In this document: positions 34,820 through 43,692 of the stretch, piece by piece
Position numbering within the stretch: position 1 is the stretch's first letter
Layout of the letters: each line of letters begins with the position of its first letter
From: Gallibacterium faecale
Lineage (GTDB): Bacteria; Pseudomonadota; Gammaproteobacteria; Enterobacterales; Pasteurellaceae
DNA: 64,000 bases
Assembly (NCBI RefSeq): GCF_027920745.1
Contig: NZ_JAQIBB010000090.1
Location: 7,534-71,533 of the forward strand
Direction: 5' to 3'
Program-made: the position numbers and the translations under genes
The notes under the pieces: model-generated
What the model was told of the DNA's origin: nothing
Seen by the model: the letters and a program-made list of their open reading frames with translations, nothing else
Database searches by the model: none

Positions 34820-34969
34820 AATTACCCCTGATTGGAAAAATGGCTGTTGATGAATGATGAGATAACTCATTTATCCCGTAAATGGGCCAAATAAAGCGTC
34901 CTTAGGATAAACGTGCCAACTATACCTGTTTTTCAAAAAAATGTCTGAGAAATTTGTAAAAATGAGAAC

Positions 34970-34981
34970 GTAATCGATTAC
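34970..34981. promoter_or_regulatory. LacI-family-like palindrome upstream of nupC
   Basis: GTAATCGATTAC is a perfect 12-base palindrome with a central CG, the usual layout of LacI-family operators. It is about 150 bases upstream of nupC. The regulator is not identified. Confidence 0.35.
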
Positions 34982-35177
34982 TTAATGACATTTTTTCACT
35001 TTATTAGCTCATTTTGGCAAAAAATGACAAGCTAAATTAGCAGTAAATGACAAATTATTTTCTCTAAAAAAATCCAAAAACAATTTAAGGGTTTTGAATG
35101 TTTGATGTTGCTGCAATAAATTGTGTTTTTAATTTAGTTTAGAAAATTTCGCTTCGTCAGTATTTACTTTTAATAAT

Positions 35178-35195
35178 GTACTACTATAATAGTGC
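35178..35195. promoter_or_regulatory. TrpR-like operator upstream of mtr
   Basis: GTACTACTATAATAGTGC matches the Trp repressor palindrome GTACTAGTTAACTAGTAC at 13 of 18 positions, with both outer half-sites preserved. It ends 25 bases before the mtr start. TrpR control of mtr is established in E. coli. Confidence 0.55.
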
Positions 35196-35220
35196 AAAAT
35201 TTTCATTTTGGAGAAATATT

Positions 35221-36474
35221 ATGAGTCAGAAACGCCCTTCTTTACTTGGTGGAGCCATGATTATTGCCGGTACTGCCATTGGTGCTGGTATGTTTGCCAA
35301 TCCGACCGCAACCGCTGGATTATGGTTTGTTGGTTCCATTTTGGCACTAATCTATACCTGGTTTTGTATGACGACATCTGGCTTAATGATTCTTGAAGCA
35401 AACCTACACTATCCAACAGGTGCAAGTTTTAGCACAATCGTGAAAGATTTATTAGGTAATACTGCCAATGTGATCAACAGTCTTTCCTTGGCATTTGTAC
35501 TCTATATCCTCACTTATGCTTATATTACATCTGGCGGTGGAATTACTGAAAATCTCCTCAATCAGGTCTTAACCACAGATAGTCATGCCGTTGAGTTAGG
35601 TAGAAGTTACGGCTCCTTAATCTTCTGTTTAGTATTAGCTGCTTTCGTTTGGTTTTCGACAAAAGCCGTTGATCGCTTTACTACGGTATTAATTGCAGGA
35701 ATGGTAATCGCTTTTTTCCTTTCGACAACAGGTTTACTCACTTCCGTAAAAACAGAGGTACTCTTTAATACCATTGCTCAAGGCGAACAAAGTTATCTTC
35801 CTTATTTACTCGCCGCTCTGCCTGTTTGTTTAGTCTCGTTTGGCTTCCACGGCAATGTACCTAGTTTAGTAAAATATTACAATCGTGATGGTAAACGTGT
35901 CGAAAAATCAATTATTTTAGGCACTTTAATTGCGCTAGCCATTTATATCTTATGGCAGTTAGCCATTCAGGGAAATTTGCCACGCAGTGAATTTGCCCCA
36001 GTTATTGCTAAAGATGGTGATATTGCGGCTTTATTGGGTGCATTAAGTAAATATATTCAAACCGAATATATGGCAGTGATTTTGAATTTCTTTGCTTATA
36101 TGGCAATTGCAAGTTCATTCTTAGGGGTAACATTAGGTTTATTTGACTATATTGCTGATCTTTGTAAATTTGATGACAGCATTATGGGAAGAACAAAAAC
36201 AACCTTAATTACTTTCTTACCACCACTCTTACTTAGCCTACAATTTCCATTCGGTTTTGTAATTGCAATTGGTTATGCTGGTTTAGCGGCGACTATCTGG
36301 GCAGCCATTGTACCTGCCTTATTAGCCAAAGCTTGTCGTAAGCGTTTCCCTGAGCAAAGCTATACAGTTTTTGGTGGTAACTTTATGATTTATTTCATCA
36401 TCTTATTTGGTGTATTAAATATTGTTGCTCAATTAGCTGCACGTTATGGTTTTCTCCCCGTATTTACAGGTTAA
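35221..36474 (+). CDS. mtr: Tryptophan-specific permease Mtr
   Basis: A 417-residue inner-membrane symporter of the aromatic amino acid family (Mtr/TnaB/TyrP) with about eleven helices. It is closest in recalled sequence to E. coli Mtr: MIIAGTAIGAGMFANP, LMILEANLHYP, SFGFHGNVPSLVKYY and SSFLGVTLGLFDYIADL. The start at 35221 has a GGAG site; an in-frame ATG at 35176 would span the TrpR-like box. TyrP is a less likely alternative. It is followed 2 bases later by a methyltransferase gene. Confidence 0.9.
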   Translation: MSQKRPSLLGGAMIIAGTAIGAGMFANPTATAGLWFVGSILALIYTWFCMTTSGLMILEANLHYPTGASFSTIVKDLLGNTANVINSLSLAFVLYILTYAYITSGGGITENLLNQVLTTDSHAVELGRSYGSLIFCLVLAAFVWFSTKAVDRFTTVLIAGMVIAFFLSTTGLLTSVKTEVLFNTIAQGEQSYLPYLLAALPVCLVSFGFHGNVPSLVKYYNRDGKRVEKSIILGTLIALAIYILWQLAIQGNLPRSEFAPVIAKDGDIAALLGALSKYIQTEYMAVILNFFAYMAIASSFLGVTLGLFDYIADLCKFDDSIMGRTKTTLITFLPPLLLSLQFPFGFVIAIGYAGLAATIWAAIVPALLAKACRKRFPEQSYTVFGGNFMIYFIILFGVLNIVAQLAARYGFLPVFTG

Positions 36475-36476
36475 TT

Positions 36477-37235
36477 ATGCAAAAAAGCGTTTATGATCAA
36501 GAGGAATTTTTCCAGCTCTATCAAAAATTAAGAACTAATCCAATCAGTTTGAATGAAATTGTCGAAAAGCCAACAATGTTCCGTCTTGTTGGCAATCTAC
36601 AACATAAACGTGTTTTGGATTTAGGTTGTGGTACAGGTGTCCATCTTCAATATTATTTACAACAAGGTGCAAGCTATGCAGTAGGTATTGATCTCTCCGA
36701 AAAAATGATTGCACAAGCGGAGAAAAACCTACAACAAATAGGATTTAATCGGCAACATTATCAATGCTATACCCTAGCAATGGAACAATTAGCCCAGTGT
36801 CCTGACAATCAGTTTGATCTTGTAACCAGTTCTTTTGCTTTTCACTATATTGAAGACTTTCCTGCATTATTGACACAAATCGCAGCAAAATTAACTAATA
36901 ATGGACAACTTATTTTTTCTCAGGAGCATCCGATTGTAACTTGTTATCAAGGTGGTGAACGTTGGGAGAAAGATCAGAATAAACAACAAATTGCGTATCG
37001 TCTAAACTATTATCGAGATGAAGGATTACGCCAACGAAATTGGTTTCAGCAACCATTTAAAACTTATCATCGTAAATTGGCAACCATTATTAATGCTTTG
37101 ATCCAAGCTGGTTTTGCAATTCAGCAAATTGAAGAACCTATGTTGGCAGATCAACCAGAATGGCATAATGAATTTAAAGATTTACAACATCGACCTGTAT
37201 TATTATTTATCAAAGCACAAAAAATAGCCAAATAA
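36477..37235 (+). CDS. Class I SAM-dependent methyltransferase
   Basis: A 252-residue cytosolic methyltransferase of the Methyltransf_11/UbiE-like group. Motif I is VLDLGCGTGVHLQYY, the acidic end of strand 2 is VGIDLS, and the post-motif FDLVTSSFAFHYI is present. The substrate cannot be predicted. It starts 2 bases after mtr, so it is co-transcribed and possibly coupled; no functional link to tryptophan uptake is evident. Confidence 0.85.
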   Translation: MQKSVYDQEEFFQLYQKLRTNPISLNEIVEKPTMFRLVGNLQHKRVLDLGCGTGVHLQYYLQQGASYAVGIDLSEKMIAQAEKNLQQIGFNRQHYQCYTLAMEQLAQCPDNQFDLVTSSFAFHYIEDFPALLTQIAAKLTNNGQLIFSQEHPIVTCYQGGERWEKDQNKQQIAYRLNYYRDEGLRQRNWFQQPFKTYHRKLATIINALIQAGFAIQQIEEPMLADQPEWHNEFKDLQHRPVLLFIKAQKIAK

Positions 37236-37342
37236 AGGGGATTAAGAAAAGACATAAAAATCATCAAGAAAAATACTTGCATAAATCTAAAAAATCGCAT
37301 AGTTTAAACAGCGTTGCTTTTTAGTTAGGAATTAAAAGTTTT

Positions 37343-37390
37343 ATGTTATTTGTTCGTATCTCTCATCATCATCACCATTCAACTGAATAA
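37343..37390 (+). CDS. hisL: his operon leader peptide
   Basis: A 15-codon peptide MLFVRISHHHHHSTE with five consecutive histidine codons. It is too short for routine gene calling. Ribosome stalling here when charged His-tRNA is scarce would favour the antiterminator and switch on hisGD. An AGGAATTAAAAG ribosome region precedes it. A plausible promoter has TTGCAT at 37277. Confidence 0.92.
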   Translation: MLFVRISHHHHHSTE

Positions 37391-37414
37391 TCTTTCAGGC
37401 GTTTGGTGCTGCTT

Positions 37415-37490
37415 GGAAGATAAAAAACTTCCGAGAGTACGAAAACTCAGTTATACCCTTCGGAAGTCCTCCGAAGGGTTTTTTATTTTT
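37415..37490 (+). promoter_or_regulatory. his attenuator
   Basis: Terminator stem ACCCTTCGGA / TCCGAAGGGT (37455-37464 with 37470-37479) with loop AGTCC and a T run. An earlier hairpin GGAAG / CTTCC lies at 37415-37432. The antiterminator is ACTTCCGA (37427-37434) pairing with TCGGAAGT (37460-37467), which would destroy the terminator. These mutually exclusive pairs are the classic attenuation arrangement. Confidence 0.88.
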
Positions 37491-37520
37491 AAGCATTTAC
37501 AGAAAAGAAGGAAATACACA

Positions 37521-38420
37521 ATGTCAGACAAAACTCGTTTACGTATTGCAATGCAAAAATCTGGTCGTCTTAGTAAAGATTCCCAAGAACTCCTTAAACA
37601 ATGCGGTGTAAAAATTAATTTAAATGAACAACGTTTAATTGCCTACGCAGAAAATCTTCCCATTGATATCTTACGTGTTCGGGATGACGATATTCCCGGT
37701 TTAGTATTTGATGGTGTCGTTGATCTCGGGATCATTGGGGAAAACGTATTAGAAGAAGAAGAGCTTAGACGCAAAGCCAGCGGAGAAGAAGCAAACTATA
37801 AAATGCTGACTCGTTTAGATTTTGGTGGTTGCCGTTTATCCATTGCAGTTCCACAAGATGCCGAATATACCGGTCCAGAGTCATTAAATAATATGCGTAT
37901 TGCTACCTCTTACCCGCAATTATTAAAACGTTTTATGAGCGAGCGTGGCTTAAAATTTAAAAGCTGTCTATTAAATGGATCGGTTGAGGTTGCACCTCGT
38001 GCTGGCTTAGCCGATGCGATCTGTGATCTGGTTTCTACTGGAGCAACATTAGAAGCTAATGGATTGCGTGAAGTTGATGTCATTTATCGTTCAAAATCTT
38101 GCCTTATCCAACAAAATAATCCTCTAGATCCAGCAAAACAACAATTAATTGATAAATTACTCACACGTATTCAAGGGGTAATGCAAGCAAGAGAATCTAA
38201 ATACATTATGTTACACGCACCAAAAAGCAAACTAAAAGAAGTCATTGCATTATTACCAGGAGTTGAAGATCCAACCATTCTACCGTTAGCAAATGAAGAT
38301 GCGCGTGTCGCATTACATATGGTTAGCCAAGAAAATCTGTTCTGGGAAACAATGGAACAATTAAAAGCGATCGGTGCAAGCTCAATTCTTGTCTTACCAA
38401 TTGAAAAAATGATGAACTAA
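37521..38420 (+). CDS. hisG: ATP phosphoribosyltransferase (long form)
   Basis: A 299-residue first enzyme of histidine biosynthesis; it joins ATP and PRPP. It is the long HisG type, with the catalytic part including the PRPP loop region DLVSTGATLEANGL and a C-terminal ACT-like regulatory domain for histidine feedback. The start at 37521 has an AAGGAAA site after the attenuator. It is followed 11 bases later by hisD. Confidence 0.96.
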   Translation: MSDKTRLRIAMQKSGRLSKDSQELLKQCGVKINLNEQRLIAYAENLPIDILRVRDDDIPGLVFDGVVDLGIIGENVLEEEELRRKASGEEANYKMLTRLDFGGCRLSIAVPQDAEYTGPESLNNMRIATSYPQLLKRFMSERGLKFKSCLLNGSVEVAPRAGLADAICDLVSTGATLEANGLREVDVIYRSKSCLIQQNNPLDPAKQQLIDKLLTRIQGVMQARESKYIMLHAPKSKLKEVIALLPGVEDPTILPLANEDARVALHMVSQENLFWETMEQLKAIGASSILVLPIEKMMN

Positions 38421-38431
38421 AGGAATCTCAT

Positions 38432-39718
38432 ATGAAAACGCTTATTTGGAATGATCTCGATCAACAACAACGTCAACAAGCAATGCAACGCCCTGCTATT
38501 GGCAGCTCAAAAACAATCCAAGCTGCGGTTGATGAAATTCGTGAATTAGTCCTAACAAAAGGTGATCAAGCATTGTTTGAACTTAACCAACGCTTTGATA
38601 AAGTCGAATTGACCGCATTAAAAGTTTCGCCTGAACAAATTGCTGCCGCTAGTGCTAGAATTCCAGCTGAATTAAAACAAGCTATTCAAACTGCACAACA
38701 AAATATTGCCAGATTCCATCAAGCTCAAAAGCCACAACCAGTAGATATTGAAACGCAACCAGGTGTACGTTGCCAAGTATTAACTCGTCCAATTAATAAA
38801 GTAGGGCTATATATTCCTGGTGGTTCTGCACCATTATTTTCAACTGTGTTAATGCTCGCAACGCCAGCAAAAATTGCAGGTTGCCAACAAATTATCCTTT
38901 GTTCTCCACCACCTATTGCGGATGAAATTTTATATGCCGCTTCACTTTGTGGTGTAGAAACCATCTATCAAGTAGGTGGGGCACAAGCTGTAATGGCAAT
39001 GGCATTTGGTACAGAGTCTATTGCTAAAGTGGATAAAATTTTTGGTCCCGGTAATGCTTTTGTTACCGAAGCAAAACGTCAAGTTAGCCAAGATCCAAAT
39101 GGTGCTGCGATTGATATGCAAGCTGGTCCATCTGAAGTACTGGTAATTGCAGATCAATTTGCTAATCCACAATTTGTTGCCGCAGACTTACTTTCTCAAG
39201 CTGAACACGGTGCAGATTCTCAAGTTATTTTGGTTACGCCAAGCAAACAACTCGCTCAAGCAACAGAAGCAGCTATTGCACAACAATTAACTCAATTACC
39301 TCGTGCCGAAACTGCTGAAAAAGCACTTTCTCATAGTCGTATTATCATTGCTGAAGATTTACAACAATGTGTAGAAATTAGTAATGATTATGCACCTGAA
39401 CACTTAATTGTGCAGGTTCAGCAAGCACGCGAATTATTACCTTATTTAGATAATGCTGGTTCTATTTTCTTAGGCGCTTATTCACCAGAAAGTATGGGCG
39501 ATTATGCTTCTGGGACAAACCACGTCTTACCAACCTATGGATACAGCCGCACCAGTTCTAGCCTTGGTTTAGCTGACTTTAGTAAACGTATGACAGTACA
39601 AGAACTTACTCCGCAAGGATTTTCTGATCTTGCTCGTACAGTTGAATTAATGGCTGAAGCTGAACAATTACAAGCCCATAAAAATGCAGTTACTTTGCGT
39701 TGTCAGTCGTTAAAGTAA
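38432..39718 (+). CDS. hisD: Histidinol dehydrogenase
   Basis: A 428-residue zinc enzyme that makes L-histidine from L-histidinol in two NAD-linked oxidations. KVGLYIPGG, the GPGNAFVTEAKRQV stretch, DMQAGPSEVLVIAD and ASGTNHVLPT are family signatures; the catalytic Glu/His pair is in APEHLI. It is normally followed by hisCBHAFI. Here a terminator and an unrelated gene follow, so the operon is only hisGD. Confidence 0.96.
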   Translation: MKTLIWNDLDQQQRQQAMQRPAIGSSKTIQAAVDEIRELVLTKGDQALFELNQRFDKVELTALKVSPEQIAAASARIPAELKQAIQTAQQNIARFHQAQKPQPVDIETQPGVRCQVLTRPINKVGLYIPGGSAPLFSTVLMLATPAKIAGCQQIILCSPPPIADEILYAASLCGVETIYQVGGAQAVMAMAFGTESIAKVDKIFGPGNAFVTEAKRQVSQDPNGAAIDMQAGPSEVLVIADQFANPQFVAADLLSQAEHGADSQVILVTPSKQLAQATEAAIAQQLTQLPRAETAEKALSHSRIIIAEDLQQCVEISNDYAPEHLIVQVQQARELLPYLDNAGSIFLGAYSPESMGDYASGTNHVLPTYGYSRTSSSLGLADFSKRMTVQELTPQGFSDLARTVELMAEAEQLQAHKNAVTLRCQSLK

Positions 39719-39737
39719 TTGGTAACTCTATAAGACA

Positions 39738-39762
39738 AGAAGCGGGCAAACTGCCCGCTTCT
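39738..39762. terminator. Terminator between convergent hisD and dppA
   Basis: Stem AGAAGCGGGCA / TGCCCGCTTCT (11 bp) with loop AAC. No long T run is present on either side, but placement between two convergent genes fits a shared terminator. Confidence 0.75.
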
Positions 39763-39780
39763 CCATACTAAATCCCATAA

Positions 39781-41385
39781 TTACTCTACAACATCCACAC
39801 CATAGAACGCATTATACCCAAATGGACTTTGTGCATAATTACGTACACGTGGACTTAACGGTGTATAACTTACTGAGTGAGCCACTGGAATCCAAGGTAC
39901 GGCTTTATGGAAGATCTCTTGTGCTTGTTCATATAACGGTGTACGCACTTTCTTATCAGATGTCACAATCGCCTTAGCTAATAAAGCATCAAAATCCTTG
40001 TTACACCAACGTGAATAGTTACTTCCGTTATGTGCATTTTCACAACTTAATAATGGTGATAAGAAGTTATCTGGATCCCCATTATCCCCAGACCAGCCAT
40101 AAATTCCTGCAGTAAATTCTCCTGCACGAGTACGCTTAATATAATCACCCCATTCATAGCTGACTAATTTCGCTCTAACGCCAATTTTCGCCCAGTCATT
40201 TTGTAAAATTTCTGCTGTACGACGTGGATTTGGGTTAGAAGCACGTACCACAGGTTGTACCCAAAGTTCTGTTTCAAAGCCATTTGGATAACCAGCTTCC
40301 GCTAATAATTTTTTCGCTTTTTCTAAATCAAATGGATAATCTTGAATACTATCGTTATAGCTCCAAATTGTTGGCGGTAGTGGATTCTTCGCTGCAATAC
40401 CTGCACCTTGATAAACAGATTCAATAATTGCGGCTTTATCAGCAGCATAATTTAATGCTTGACGCACTTTTTCATTATCAAATGGTGCTTTTTCTGTATT
40501 AAAGGCAATATAAGCAACGTTTAATCCTGGTTGCGAAACTAATTGTACTTTCGGATCTTTCTTCATTTTGCCTAAATCTGCAGCATTAGGAAAATCGATC
40601 ATATCGCATTGACCTTTTTGTAATTTCGCATAACGTGCAGTTGCATCTGGCGTAATACTAAAAATGAGTGTATCAATCGGTGTTTTACCTTGCCAATAAT
40701 CTGGGTTAGCTTTATAGCGTAATGCTTGATCTAATTTCGCCCCTGCGAATACAAATGGACCCGTTCCAATTGGATCGGTATCAATTTTTTCTGGTGTACC
40801 TTTACTCATCATTTGATCTGCGTATTCAGCAGAATAAATAGAGAGGAAATCCATTCCTAAGGTTGGCAAGAATGTTGCATCTTGACGCGTTAGGGTAATT
40901 TCTACTGTGTAATCATCTAATTTCTTCACTGATTTCAATAATTGCGGGAATTTCATCGCATTAAAATATGGATAAGTTCCTTTAGAAACATTGTGATAAG
41001 GATGATTAGGATCTAACTGACGCATAAATGAGAACACAACATCATCTGCATTAAAATCACGTGTTGGTTTAAACAGCTTACTTGAATGGAATTTTACTCC
41101 TTTACGCAAATGTAAGGTATAAGTTAAACCATCTGCTGAAATATCCCAACTTTCCGCTAAGCCCGGTTCGATTTCAGTTGAACCACGTTTAAAGTTAATT
41201 AAACGGTCATACACTTGCTGTGAGCTGGCATTATAAGAAATTCCATCCATTACCAATGCTGGACTAATACCTTGCGGATAACGACTAGTACAGTTAATAA
41301 ATGTTTTTTCTGCTTGTGCAAAACTTGCTGTACTTAACAACGCTGTAGCAGCTGCACTTAATGCAAAGACTTGTTTAAACTTCAT
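39781..41385 (-). CDS. dppA: Periplasmic dipeptide/haem-binding protein (DppA/HbpA type)
   Basis: A 534-residue type 2 solute-binding protein (SBP family 5) with a signal peptide of about 25 residues (ends FAQA). Long stretches match E. coli DppA, including GLAESW, FHLRKGVKFH, PIGTGPF, SITPDATARYAKLQKGQCDM, NYSRWC and GWSGDNGDPDNF. In Haemophilus the stand-alone paralogue HbpA delivers haem and glutathione to the DppBCDF transporter. No dppBCDF is adjacent, which fits that arrangement. Ligand preference is not decidable from sequence. Confidence 0.88.
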   Translation of the reverse strand: MKFKQVFALSAAATALLSTASFAQAEKTFINCTSRYPQGISPALVMDGISYNASSQQVYDRLINFKRGSTEIEPGLAESWDISADGLTYTLHLRKGVKFHSSKLFKPTRDFNADDVVFSFMRQLDPNHPYHNVSKGTYPYFNAMKFPQLLKSVKKLDDYTVEITLTRQDATFLPTLGMDFLSIYSAEYADQMMSKGTPEKIDTDPIGTGPFVFAGAKLDQALRYKANPDYWQGKTPIDTLIFSITPDATARYAKLQKGQCDMIDFPNAADLGKMKKDPKVQLVSQPGLNVAYIAFNTEKAPFDNEKVRQALNYAADKAAIIESVYQGAGIAAKNPLPPTIWSYNDSIQDYPFDLEKAKKLLAEAGYPNGFETELWVQPVVRASNPNPRRTAEILQNDWAKIGVRAKLVSYEWGDYIKRTRAGEFTAGIYGWSGDNGDPDNFLSPLLSCENAHNGSNYSRWCNKDFDALLAKAIVTSDKKVRTPLYEQAQEIFHKAVPWIPVAHSVSYTPLSPRVRNYAQSPFGYNAFYGVDVVE

Positions 41386-41516
41386 TTTGGTTACTCCCCG
41401 TAGTCATTAATGATGCGTCCCCACCGGAACACGCACTTATTATTGCGACATAGCTTAGCCAGTTAATTTTAAAAATGAAATAACTAGAAGTAGTTCATTA
41501 TAACTAAATAGCATAA

Positions 41517-42920
41517 CTATTCTGTTGTGTTGCCTTTATGATGCATTGCCTCACCAACATCTGCCCTTAAACAGATAAATGTCAGCATAGATAACACACC
41601 AAAAACAGACAAAGTAAAGAAAGTATTACTAAAACTTTGCAACAACGCATTTTGTGCTGCATGGTGATGATATAAATTAAGTACCACCGAAGCAACAGCA
41701 ATTCCTAAACTTATCCCAATTTGTTGCACAATACTTAATAATGTTGTCCCCGCACTTACCTGATCATCCTTTAATTCACTCACCATCAACGTATTCACAC
41801 TCGAGAATATCATTGAAATACAAGCACCATAGAACATAATAATTAGGATACTAAAAATCAGATTTTGGCTGTAACCAATTAATCCTAACCCAATGACTGC
41901 AAAAGTCAGCAATACACTTGCACTAATTAACGTCCGTTTATAGCCAAACTTAGCCAATAATCGTGTAATGATTGGTTTCATAATAATTGAGCTTACTGCT
42001 AAAGGAACCATTAACATCCCAGCTTGATCCGCTGGATACCCTAACCCAATTTGCAACATTAATGGTAATAAAAATGGTACACCAGAAGCCGATAAACGAA
42101 TTAACAAATTCCCGATCATACTGAGGGTAAATGTACGATTAAAAAACACTGAAAGCGGGAATAATACGTTACGTTTTCCTTTTGCATAGAACACATAACA
42201 AGCTAAACAACATAATCCGATTAAAATAAACATTGTTGCTGATTCTCGATCTCTATTGGCTTCACCCACGAAATCTAAGCCAAGCGTTGCTAATACGATC
42301 CCCCCAGAAAAAAGAATAAAGCCAACACGATCAAAGCTAGTTTGTGCACCAATTAAATTAGGCATATAAAAACGGGCAAAGAAAATCCCTAATAAACCGA
42401 CCGGAATATTAATTAAAAAGATCCAATGCCAAGAAGCATAAGTGACTAACCATCCCCCTAATAACGGCCCTAAAATAGGTCCTGTCAATCCTGCCATTGC
42501 CATTAAATTCCAAGCCGAAAGTAATTCTGTTTTTGGCACCGCTTTAATTAAAGTAAGCCGAGCAACCGGCATCATCATTGCGCCGCCGATCCCTTGGACA
42601 ACACGTGATAAAATCAGAATATCTAAACTACCTGATATAGCACAAAAAACCGAGCCTAGTACAAAAAGTAGAACTGAATAACGAAACACAGTTAAGGTTC
42701 CAAAACGATCCGCCAACCAACCACTTAACGGCATAAATAGCGCCACTGTTAAAGCATAACTAATCACCGTTAATTGCATATTTAATGGTGATTCATGCAG
42801 ATCATGGGCAATCATTGGCAATGCCGTATTCAAAATGGTTACATCTAAGGTTTGCATAAAAAATGCAAATGATGCAATCCAAGCTAAGCCACGGTGTTCT
42901 TTACTTAATTCAGAAGCCAT
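41517..42920 (-). CDS. mdtD: MFS exporter, DHA2 family, MdtD-like
   Basis: A 467-residue inner-membrane drug:proton antiporter of the 14-helix DHA2 group. The motif GWLADRFG follows helix 2, and RVVQGIGGAMMMPVAR and GPILGPLLGGWL (motif C) are present. It resembles E. coli MdtD (YegB, 471 residues). It starts 5 bases after mobB, so it is co-transcribed. A drug substrate is a family-level inference only. Confidence 0.82.
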   Translation of the reverse strand: MASELSKEHRGLAWIASFAFFMQTLDVTILNTALPMIAHDLHESPLNMQLTVISYALTVALFMPLSGWLADRFGTLTVFRYSVLLFVLGSVFCAISGSLDILILSRVVQGIGGAMMMPVARLTLIKAVPKTELLSAWNLMAMAGLTGPILGPLLGGWLVTYASWHWIFLINIPVGLLGIFFARFYMPNLIGAQTSFDRVGFILFSGGIVLATLGLDFVGEANRDRESATMFILIGLCCLACYVFYAKGKRNVLFPLSVFFNRTFTLSMIGNLLIRLSASGVPFLLPLMLQIGLGYPADQAGMLMVPLAVSSIIMKPIITRLLAKFGYKRTLISASVLLTFAVIGLGLIGYSQNLIFSILIIMFYGACISMIFSSVNTLMVSELKDDQVSAGTTLLSIVQQIGISLGIAVASVVLNLYHHHAAQNALLQSFSNTFFTLSVFGVLSMLTFICLRADVGEAMHHKGNTTE

Positions 42921-42925
42921 ATTTA

Positions 42926-43432
42926 TTATTTTTCCTGTAAATGGCGATAAAATTTCACAATAAAATCAGCAATTTGCTGTGGTTGGTTAATATCAAGTAT
43001 TGGTAATGAAATTGATGGTAATGTGTAATCTAAAGCTAAGCCAATAATGTGCTGATCAAATTCAGGTAACGCTTTATCTAGCTCTTTACGATGCAACATA
43101 ATTTTAGCGATAGGTTCCTGTTTAAAACCTTCAACTAAAATTAAATCAACCCGTTCTGGATCAAACTGCTTTGCTAAATAATCCAGTGTTACTGGTTGTT
43201 CAGTTTCAGTCATCATTGCCCAGCGTTGATCACAAGTGATAACTACCTGTGCTGCTCCAGCTTCTTTCATTCGCCAACTATCTTTCCCTGGTTTATCGAA
43301 TTGCACATTATGGTGAGTATGCTTAATTACCGCTGTACGGACTCCCTGTTCAATTAATAGTGGCAACAATTTTTCTAATAAAGTCGTTTTTCCTGTACCA
43401 CTATATCCAGTAATACCGAGCATTGGGATCAT
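42926..43432 (-). CDS. mobB: Molybdopterin-guanine dinucleotide biosynthesis adaptor MobB
   Basis: A 168-residue P-loop GTP-binding protein that assists MobA. Walker A GYSGTGKTTLLEKLL is near the N-terminus, and the family HTHH stretch (KHTHHNVQFDKPGKDS) is present. It is separate from mobA, with an exporter gene downstream; the pairing with mdtD looks incidental. Confidence 0.9.
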   Translation of the reverse strand: MIPMLGITGYSGTGKTTLLEKLLPLLIEQGVRTAVIKHTHHNVQFDKPGKDSWRMKEAGAAQVVITCDQRWAMMTETEQPVTLDYLAKQFDPERVDLILVEGFKQEPIAKIMLHRKELDKALPEFDQHIIGLALDYTLPSISLPILDINQPQQIADFIVKFYRHLQEK

Positions 43433-43636
43433 AGATTTCTCCTTTGATAATAGGCGATATCCACTGTGTAAGTTTGCAATAAAAATAACAAGCTACAACA
43501 GTCTATTCATCTTGTCTATGGTTATAAATAAAATAAAACTTATTTTGTATTTTACGAATCGGATACTTTTCTATCCAAGAAAAGGCAACATATTGGATAA
43601 GTCTTAAACTATTGAGATATTAGAGTTTGTGAATAT

Positions 43637-43664
43637 AGCCCTTTATCATCACTGAAAAAGGGCT
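43637..43664 (-). terminator. Terminator of the ccm operon
   Basis: Stem AGCCCTTT / AAAGGGCT (8 bp) with a 12-base loop, 28 bases after the ccmI stop. The T tract is poor, so efficiency is uncertain. The rest of the 260-base gap to mobB is AT-rich without genes. Confidence 0.6.
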
Positions 43665-43692
43665 ACGCTATATATTTATCTAAATCAACACA

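Larger units (their letters stand above)
34820..35220. promoter_or_regulatory. Divergent promoter region nupC / mtr
   Basis: A 401-base AT-rich gap with promoters in both directions. The two recognisable sites, a palindrome near nupC and a TrpR-like box near mtr, are listed separately. No open frame or RNA fold was noticed otherwise. Confidence 0.6.

Noticed and set aside
37362..37380. A run of histidine codons resembling a His-tag from a cloning vector
   Set aside because: It is part of a 15-codon leader followed by a textbook attenuator and hisG, so it is the natural his leader peptide.
37350..37520. N-terminal extension of hisG through the attenuator
   Set aside because: It would translate the terminator hairpin; the start at 37521 matches HisG length and has a good ribosome site.
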